This document shows positions 58,782-64,000 of a DNA stretch of 64,000 nt, one piece after another. The stretch is from the NCBI GenBank assembly GCA_964447285.1, contig CAYURO010000011.1, forward strand, positions 1 to 64,000. Direction: 5' to 3'. The position numbers and the translations under genes are program-made. The stretch's first letter is position 1. Each line of letters begins with the position of its first letter. The stretch comes from CAJBNH01 sp964447285. Lineage in GTDB: Bacteria > Myxococcota_A > UBA9042. Below the pieces are notes generated by a model. That model was given only the letters and a program-made list of their open reading frames with translations, searched no databases and was not told where the DNA came from.

Positions 58782-59810
58782 TCAGGCGACGGAGGGCTCA
58801 ACGGCGGGCGCGACGTCGGCAACCGCCTCTACCGCGGGCGCCTCCACGGCCACGGCGGCAGGTACTTCGTCGACTGCTGCGGGCGCGTCGCTCGGCGCGT
58901 CCGCGATGGCGACGGTCTCGGGGCGCGGCGCACGAGGCGCGCGTGCCGGGCGGGCGGGCGTGGGGGCCAGAGCCTCAGGTGCGGCTCGCTCGGTCTCGAC
59001 CTCGTCCGCTGCATCATTCTGCTGCCGTGCGTCATATTCCGGCCGCTCGCGGCCATGCTTCATGCGATAGACCTCTTCCTCGGCCAGGTCGAGGGCGCTC
59101 ATCGTCATCAAGTAGGCGCGCCGGTTGTCCTCGGCCTTCTTACGGAAGATGCGCAGGTCAAGCTCGCGGTCAAACACCATGCGCGCCAGTCGCTCGCGTT
59201 CGACCAGCACTTGCTCCAGCCGCTCGTGCTCGCTCGACGCCTGCTGCTCGGCCCGCATCGCTTCGCGCTCCATCCTCAGCTTCTGGACTTCGATCTGGCG
59301 CTGCTCGCGCTCAGCCTCCAACTCCGCGCGGCGCAGCGCGATCTTGGGGTCCTCCTCGATGGGCACGGGGGGCGGAGCGTCCTGCACGGGGGCGGCGGGA
59401 GGCGGCGTCGGCGCGACGACAGGCTTCTTGCCCATGCGCTCTGCCAGAACCGCATTCAACTCTTCCGCGCGCGCTTCGGCCCTGCGGGCGGCCACGGCTT
59501 GCTCTTCGGCCGTCTGTTCGGCCTTCTTCAGGGCGGCCGCCAATCGACGGGCCTCTTCCTTGGCTTCTGCAGCGCGGGTTCGCAGGTCGCGCGTCGCCTT
59601 GTCCTCGCGACCACCGGCTTCGCGAGCGGTTTCGAGCTTCTTGCGCAGCGACTCGGCGCGGTCGTTGTGCTTGGCCGCATCGCCCTCGACTTGGGTCAAG
59701 CGGTTCTGAAGCTTGGAGATTTCGTCTTGCAGCTTGCCGGTTCCCAGCCAGAACCAGATGGCGGCGCCGCCGCAGGTAAACGCGAGCGCGGCTAGGGTGA
59801 TGACGTCCAT
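58782..59810 (-). CDS. Membrane-anchored coiled-coil protein
   Basis: 342 residues from ATG 59810 (AGGA upstream). An N-terminal transmembrane helix (about 4-24) is followed by a long coiled coil (about 25-260: KLQDEISKLQNRLTQVEGD, LRTRAAEAKEEARRLAAALKK, LEAEREQRQIEVQKLRMERE), interrupted by a Pro-rich stretch near 135-155. The C-terminal ~90 residues are Ala/Pro/Glu/Val-rich. It may be a cytoskeletal or envelope-associated scaffold. Divergent from fur across ~257 bp. Confidence 0.7.
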   Translation of the reverse strand: MDVITLAALAFTCGGAAIWFWLGTGKLQDEISKLQNRLTQVEGDAAKHNDRAESLRKKLETAREAGGREDKATRDLRTRAAEAKEEARRLAAALKKAEQTAEEQAVAARRAEARAEELNAVLAERMGKKPVVAPTPPPAAPVQDAPPPVPIEEDPKIALRRAELEAEREQRQIEVQKLRMEREAMRAEQQASSEHERLEQVLVERERLARMVFDRELDLRIFRKKAEDNRRAYLMTMSALDLAEEEVYRMKHGRERPEYDARQQNDAADEVETERAAPEALAPTPARPARAPRAPRPETVAIADAPSDAPAAVDEVPAAVAVEAPAVEAVADVAPAVEPSVA

Positions 59811-60067
59811 GACGAGTCCTATCGTTGGATCGACCCCAGGGGGAGGGGCCGCAGGTCCAGGGCGGCAAGGCCATCGGATCTGCGTGGATGCAGGGTGTCG
59901 TGCCTTGCGCGCATTGCCTTCGTACCACGCCAGCCAGTGGCGAGACAAGCGACACGGCGCCGAAACGCTTGCCGATTCACGGCGGCTGCGACAGACTTTC
60001 TGCCCTTGCTGAGCAGGTTAGCTGGGAAGGTGGCGCAGGCGGCCAGTCCGCGATGAGAGGCCCCAAC

Positions 60068-60526
60068 GTGACGAGCCAAGCCAAGCTGGACTTCGAGGCG
60101 TGGCGTTCTCGCGTCGTGGAGCGACTGGCCCGCGACCATCAGCGCCCCACGCCACAGCGGCTGCTGGTCGCCGAGACGCTGTTCCATCACGGCCACCAGA
60201 ATCTGGACGAGCTGCACCAGCACGCGCGGCGTGCGGACCCCACTCTGGGCTATGCCACGGTCTATCGGACGCTGAAGCTGCTGGAGAAGTGCGGTCTTGT
60301 GAACTGCTCCAATTTCGGTGACGGCACGGCCAGATACGAGATCAACCTGAACTCTGCCGAGCACCACGACCACATGATCTGCACGGGGTGCGGCTGCATC
60401 GTCGAGTTTGAGAACGACGCGATCGAGGCCATGCAGCGCCAGATCGCCTTGACGCACGGTTTCGAGCTGACGTCGCACCGCATGGACCTGTTTGGCGTGT
60501 GCCCTCGCTGCCAGCGCCGCAAGTAG
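60068..60526 (+). CDS. Fur-family ferric uptake regulator
   Basis: 152 residues from GTG 60068, seven bases after GAGAGG; an ATG at 60053 would add five residues. Winged helix: RPTPQRLLVAETLFHHGHQNLDELHQHARR, then GYATVYRTLKLLEKCGLV. Metal sites: HHDHMICTGC (Cys105, Cys108) and CPRC (Cys145, Cys148). The Fur-like HH(D)H and paired cysteines fit Fur/Zur/PerR in general; iron regulation is suggested by the nearby feo promoter. Ends before a strong terminator hairpin. Confidence 0.92.
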   Translation: MTSQAKLDFEAWRSRVVERLARDHQRPTPQRLLVAETLFHHGHQNLDELHQHARRADPTLGYATVYRTLKLLEKCGLVNCSNFGDGTARYEINLNSAEHHDHMICTGCGCIVEFENDAIEAMQRQIALTHGFELTSHRMDLFGVCPRCQRRK

Positions 60527-60564
60527 ATCGCGTCGGCGACGCGCCTCTCTCGACTCGTCCAAAA

Positions 60565-60623
60565 GCAGGAAACCCCGACCGCTTTGCAGCGACCGGGGCT
60601 CCCGGATTCTTCAGGTTTCCTGC
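60565..60623. terminator. Bidirectional terminator between fur and the AgmX/PglI gene
   Basis: Nested inverted repeat: outer arms GCAGGAAACC (60565-60574) and GGTTTCCTGC (60614-60623), inner arms CCCCG (60573-60577) and CGGGG (60594-60598), only five bases before the minus-strand gene's stop. It would fold from either strand, suiting convergent genes. No long T-run, so it may act with Rho. Confidence 0.75.
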
Positions 60624-60627
60624 GGAC

Positions 60628-62385
60628 CTAGCCCGGCGAGAACACGAACGGCCACTGGATCACGCAGATGCCGGCCTCAGGCTTGGCGAAGCGGATGCGG
60701 CCGATCGAGCGCAGCACGCAGTCGGTGACCGCGTTGCTGTCCAGCGAGTCGTTGACCGTCTTGGGGTTCGAGACGCTGCCGTCGGTCGTGATCGTCCACT
60801 GCACCGTGATCTTGCCAGCCAGATCGGGCTTGCTCATCAACTGGGTCTCGTAGCAGGCACGCAGGGCGCTGGCGCGGGATCGCACGTTCTTGGCGATGTC
60901 GCCCTTGTCGCAGCCGCCGGTCGACACGCCGCTGGCGATGTTCAACTTCGCGACCTTCTTGGCAGTCTTGCGGCCGATGCCGATGTTGGCGCCCCGACCC
61001 AGACCACCGCCTGTGTCGATGTTGCCCAAGCCGTGCAGACGACCGTAGCCGCTGCCGCCGCCGCCCGAACCGGTACCGCGGAAGCCCATGCCGCCGGAGC
61101 CCGAGCCGATGACGAGCTCGCTGCCCTCACCCGACATGGCCACGGCCATCTTTGAGTTGATGGCACCGGTGTCGCCCGCCATGATCGTGCCGAGCGCGCC
61201 GGTCAGGGCCTGCTGGCCGCCCAGAACCTTGGCGATTCCCAAGTTCTTGACGTCGATCTTGTCGACCATCTTGCCGTCCATCTTCGGAACCTTGGACACC
61301 TTGTTCGGGTCCACGTCCGGGTCGCCGAACTTGCCTTCCTCGCCGCCGGCCTTCTTGCCGGTCGTATCTTCTTCGTCGCCCTCGGGCTTGATCTCGTCGG
61401 TCTTGTCCTCGACGTCCTCGAGTGTGACCTCGATCAGCTCGCGGCCACGGGCCTCCAGGGCCTCTTCAGCCTCCTGACGGTCACGGGCGCGCATGCCGCT
61501 CATCATGCCCGTCATCAGCACCAGGAACACGGCAGCCACGGCCGAGAACGACACGGCCAGCGCCACGTCGCGACCCACGCCTGCCGCCACCAGACCGCCG
61601 GTCTCTGCGCCGGTGAACTGGAAGACGACGTCGACGCCGTTGTCGAAGCTGAACACGCCCGCGTCCTGCCGACTGATCTGGATGTTCTGCAGGGTGGAGG
61701 CGTCCTTGACCTCGCCCTTCAGATTGACCTTGCCCTGAATGCCGCGCGGCACGTCCAGCGTGTAGGTGTCCTTGGACTTGGCGACCGGGGTGAACAGGGT
61801 GTGCTTGGCCATGCCGTTGGCGGCCAGTTGGAACGTCGCGTCGTCCGACTCGCCCACGGTGATGGGCATGGGCTGGAAGAAGACGCGCTCAAAGACGATG
61901 TGGCCGCCCCAGGTCAGCATGACGCGCAGGAAGCGCTCGTCTTTCTTGTACTCCGCGTGCGAGGCGACCACGATCAGGCCGCCGAAGAACGTCAGCACAG
62001 ACGCGAGCACCACCAGCACGACGCCCCAGTCCAGGGTGACGAGCGTCTGGTCGATCAGGCCGCCGGTCTCAGGGTCGCACAGCGACATGCCCATGCTCTC
62101 GCACGGCACCAAATTCCAGACGTTGGCGTAGGTGATGGCCATGATGGCGATCTGGGCCACCGACAGCACGGCGATGATCCAGCCCAGGTCGCGCCGCCGC
62201 TTCTTGAAGACCATGGCCGCGAGACCGACCACGCCCATCGAGAGCAGGATCGAGATCAGGCCGGTCATCACGTGGAAGCTGCGCAGTGCAACTTCCTCCT
62301 CATCGACCGTGATGAAGGGCAGCAACATCGGCCCGAACAGGGCCACGATTCCGCCGATGATCGCAAGGATGCTTCCGCCGCTCAT
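60628..62385 (-). CDS. AgmX/PglI C-terminal domain protein with TonB-like end
   Basis: 585 residues. N-terminal transmembrane helices (about 5-25, 40-60, 68-90, 118-142), then a beta-rich part (GGHIVFERVFFQPMPITVGESDD), another transmembrane helix (~280-300) and an acidic linker. Residues ~380-470 are Gly-rich. The last ~90 residues, starting at GGCDKGDIAKNVRSRASALRACYE and ending GRIRFAKPEAGICVIQWPFVF, match AgmX/PglI/GltJ ends and TonB-like C-termini. In Myxococcus such proteins serve adventurous gliding and spore envelope machinery. No other gliding gene is adjacent. Confidence 0.82.
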   Translation of the reverse strand: MSGGSILAIIGGIVALFGPMLLPFITVDEEEVALRSFHVMTGLISILLSMGVVGLAAMVFKKRRRDLGWIIAVLSVAQIAIMAITYANVWNLVPCESMGMSLCDPETGGLIDQTLVTLDWGVVLVVLASVLTFFGGLIVVASHAEYKKDERFLRVMLTWGGHIVFERVFFQPMPITVGESDDATFQLAANGMAKHTLFTPVAKSKDTYTLDVPRGIQGKVNLKGEVKDASTLQNIQISRQDAGVFSFDNGVDVVFQFTGAETGGLVAAGVGRDVALAVSFSAVAAVFLVLMTGMMSGMRARDRQEAEEALEARGRELIEVTLEDVEDKTDEIKPEGDEEDTTGKKAGGEEGKFGDPDVDPNKVSKVPKMDGKMVDKIDVKNLGIAKVLGGQQALTGALGTIMAGDTGAINSKMAVAMSGEGSELVIGSGSGGMGFRGTGSGGGGSGYGRLHGLGNIDTGGGLGRGANIGIGRKTAKKVAKLNIASGVSTGGCDKGDIAKNVRSRASALRACYETQLMSKPDLAGKITVQWTITTDGSVSNPKTVNDSLDSNAVTDCVLRSIGRIRFAKPEAGICVIQWPFVFSPG

Positions 62386-62691
62386 GATTCCTCTGGTGGG
62401 CTTGGGCTTTGGCCGAAGCCGCTCGTTCTGGGGCTCGCTGGTCAGGTCTGGGATCCAAACCTGACAAGTGGGCGGGATGCTAGTTTCGCGTCGTCCCTCG
62501 CGTCAAGGGTCGAGATGGCTTCTGGCGATTCTTCTTTTCACCCCGACATCCGACCAGAACCCGCATCGGGCAAGGCCGCGATGCACCAATTCCTTCTCGT
62601 TCGACGCACGACGCCGTGAAAGGATCTGCATCATCGCGCAGAAGCCCTTACGCCGTACGGTCATTTGCGCAACAAAAGGAGTCGACAAATC
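62386..62691. other. 306-bp intergenic region
   Basis: Between the AgmX/PglI gene and the transsulfuration gene, both on the minus strand. It contains the promoter at 62477-62506; otherwise I see only a short TTGCGCAA palindrome near 62666 and no gene, RNA or repeat. Confidence 0.6.
62477..62506 (-). promoter_or_regulatory. Promoter for the AgmX/PglI gene
   Basis: On the minus strand TTGACG (complement of 62501-62506), 18-nt spacer, TAGCAT (complement of 62477-62482). It lies about 92 bp before ATG 62385 (AGAGGA Shine-Dalgarno). Confidence 0.7.
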
Positions 62692-63855
62692 TTACTGGAA
62701 GGCCCGCACCAGCGCCTGTTCCAGGTCTGCCAGCTGGTCCTGCACGTGCTCCACGCCGACGCTGAGCCGGACGAGCGAGTCGTCGATGCCGATGGCCGCC
62801 CGCCGCTCTGGTGGAATCGAGGCGTGGGTCATGATGCCGGGGTGCTCGATCAGGCTCTCGACGCCGCCCAAGCTCTCCGCCAGGGTGAAGACCCGCACCG
62901 ACGAGAGAAACTTGCGCGCTTGGTCGATGCCACCGTCCAGTACCGCCGTGACCATGCCACCACCCGCGCGCATTTGGCGCTGGGCCAGGGCGTGCTGCGG
63001 ATGCGAGGGCAGGCCGGGGTACACGACTTTGCGGACGCGCGGGTGCTTCTCCAGCCACTCGGCCACGGTCTGGGCGTTCTGGCAGTGGCGCTCCATGCGC
63101 AGTCCCAACGTCTTGACGCCTCGCAACGTCAGCCACGAGTCGAACGGGCCCGGGGTGCCGCCGTTCGCGTTCTGCAGGAATGCCACCCGGTCGCCCAACA
63201 CCGCGTCGCTCACGATGACCGCGCCACCCACCACGTCAGAGTGGCCGCCCAAGTACTTCGTGGTCGAGTGCACGACCAGATCCGCCCCCAACGCAAGGGG
63301 TTGCTGCAGGTACGGCGTCGCGAACGTGTTGTCGACCGCCACCAGCACACCGTGTGCGTGGGCCCGCCGCGCCAGGTCGGCAATGTCGACCAGCTTGAGC
63401 ATCGGGTTGGTGGGCGTCTCGATCCACAGCAGCTTGGTACGCGGCGTCACGGCGGCTTCGAAAGCCAATGGGTCGCGCAAGTCGGCATAGCTGAAGGTCA
63501 AGCCGTGGCGACGCCAGACCTTGTCGAACTGGCGGAACGTGCCGCCGTACATGTCGTCCATGGCCACGACATGGTCGCCCGCGTCGAGCATCGCCAGCAC
63601 GCCATGGGTCGCCGCCAGGCCCGAAGAGAACGCCATCGCTCGCGTGCCGCCTTCCAGGGCCGCCAGGCACTCTTGCAGCGCGTCGCGGGTGGGGTTGCTG
63701 GTGCGGCTGTACTCGTGCCCCAAGTGCTCGCCCGGCGCGGGCTGCGCGAACGTCGAGGTCTGGTAGATCGGCACAACCACCGCGCCGGTGCGGGGCTCGG
63801 GGTCTTGACCTGCGTGAATGGCCAGCGTCTCGAAGCGGGCGTGCTTCCAGTCCAT
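62692..63855 (-). CDS. Cystathionine gamma-synthase/lyase-family PLP enzyme
   Basis: 387 residues, standard. ATG 63855 with AAGGA eight bases upstream. PLP Lys200 is in VVHSTTKYLGGHSD; SRTSNPTR and ETPTNPMLK are the substrate and cofactor binding segments; AESLGGVESLIEHP is diagnostic of the Cys/Met metabolism family. It starts 29 bp after a cystathionine beta-synthase-like gene, so cystathionine gamma-lyase (reverse transsulfuration, homocysteine to cysteine) is the better guess than gamma-synthase; the two are not separable by eye. Confidence 0.93.
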   Translation of the reverse strand: MDWKHARFETLAIHAGQDPEPRTGAVVVPIYQTSTFAQPAPGEHLGHEYSRTSNPTRDALQECLAALEGGTRAMAFSSGLAATHGVLAMLDAGDHVVAMDDMYGGTFRQFDKVWRRHGLTFSYADLRDPLAFEAAVTPRTKLLWIETPTNPMLKLVDIADLARRAHAHGVLVAVDNTFATPYLQQPLALGADLVVHSTTKYLGGHSDVVGGAVIVSDAVLGDRVAFLQNANGGTPGPFDSWLTLRGVKTLGLRMERHCQNAQTVAEWLEKHPRVRKVVYPGLPSHPQHALAQRQMRAGGGMVTAVLDGGIDQARKFLSSVRVFTLAESLGGVESLIEHPGIMTHASIPPERRAAIGIDDSLVRLSVGVEHVQDQLADLEQALVRAFQ

Positions 63856-63884
63856 GCGGGGTATCCTTTGTGGCGAAGGGAGAA

Positions 63885-64000
63885 CTAGCCGCGGCGGCTG
63901 AGGTAATCGATCAGGTCGATCTTGGTGATGATGCCCAGCACCCGGCCCGACTGGACCACGACCGCGACGTTGTCCTGGGCGAACACCTGACGCAGCTGCT
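63885..64000 (-). CDS. C-terminal end of probable cystathionine beta-synthase (CBS domain)
   Basis: Last ~38 codons of a gene running off the right edge. They end ...VLGIITKIDLIDYLSRRG, the pattern of the terminal CBS domain found in cystathionine beta-synthases, which combine a PLP fold II domain with CBS pairs. The following gene is a cystathionine gamma-lyase-type enzyme. A stand-alone CBS-domain protein cannot be excluded because the N-terminal part is outside. Confidence 0.72.
   Translation of the reverse strand, partial: QLRQVFAQDNVAVVVQSGRVLGIITKIDLIDYLSRRG

Noticed and set aside
1..64000. Mobile elements, CRISPR, rRNA or tRNA genes
   Set aside because: I looked for transposase or integrase genes, direct-repeat arrays, terminal inverted repeats and tRNA-like folds and found none that could be supported.

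Overview
The window is GC-rich, densely coded DNA from a Gram-negative bacterium, most likely a member of the Myxococcota (former Deltaproteobacteria). The evidence is a set of traits typical of that group: a PEGA-domain protein, an AgmX/PglI C-terminal domain protein, many N-terminal lipobox proteins, a giant CARDB/PPC lipoprotein with a DGNAC-type cysteine-rich tail, HEAT-repeat lipoproteins, and LPS-type outer-membrane proteins (TolC, MlaC, YaiO-like). I found about 50 genes. I saw no rRNA, tRNA, CRISPR array, insertion sequence, integrase or phage gene, so this reads as an ordinary chromosomal segment rather than an island. Assignment below phylum is not possible from the sequence alone.

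Layout. 1-7491 (minus): partial Gly-rich RRM protein, then a minus-strand run (reading order lipoprotein, purM, FAD oxidoreductase, TolC-like, MlaC-like, outer-membrane barrel). 7603-11334 (plus): rsmD-queA-selB. 11341-11775 (minus): conserved unknown. 11911-16919 (plus): yceD-rpmF, a CAP-domain lipoprotein, then rpiB-nrdR-ribD-ribE. 16986-24210 (plus): a probable exopolysaccharide locus (TPR/YaiO-like barrel, membrane HEAT protein, processive GT2 synthase with an extra C-terminal domain, alpha/alpha-toroid lipoprotein, degenerate aminotransferase-fold protein). 24244-29231 (plus): Lys/Ala-repeat TPR lipoprotein, rhomboid protease, small barrel, TlpA-like thioredoxin, anchored unknown. 29232-34869 (minus): NERD-UvrD helicase, HEAT lipoprotein and divergent MurC-like and MurD-like ligases. 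35059-37956 (minus): PEGA protein and kelch-like lipoprotein. 38266-42844 (plus): unknown two-domain protein, rho with a long C-rich leader, sugar epimerase. 42881-54449 (minus): giant CARDB/PPC lipoprotein, 880-aa helical/propeller protein, 41-aa basic peptide, HIT hydrolase, methyltransferase, tatA/B and a C-terminally extended TatC. 54612-55973 (plus): CCA/poly(A) polymerase-type nucleotidyltransferase. 56036-58705 (minus): feoA-feoB-Cys-rich FeoB partner behind a Fur-box-like promoter. 58782-62385: coiled-coil membrane protein, fur (plus), AgmX/PglI protein. 62692-64000 (minus): partial cystathionine beta-synthase and cystathionine gamma-synthase/lyase.

Functional links. The Feo transporter and a Fur-family regulator lie within 2 kb of each other, with a Fur-box-like sequence in the feo promoter. 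The transsulfuration pair, the nrdR-ribD-ribE run and the tatA/B-tatC pair are standard operons. Start-site choices in many places rest on Shine-Dalgarno spacing, and GTG/TTG starts are common. At least seven promoters share a TTGAC-type -35 with a TAGCAT-like -10, which looks like the housekeeping sigma signature of this genome.

Most interesting points: the polysaccharide locus with its unusual GT2 C-terminal domain and Lys-less aminotransferase-fold neighbour; TatC carrying an extra transmembrane helix and about 420 further residues; a MurC-like ligase with a FolC-like GKGT P-loop in an operon with a NERD helicase; an ~90-nt C-rich leader before rho that looks like a Rho-binding autoregulatory site; and a selB gene with no visible selenoprotein or other sel gene in the window.
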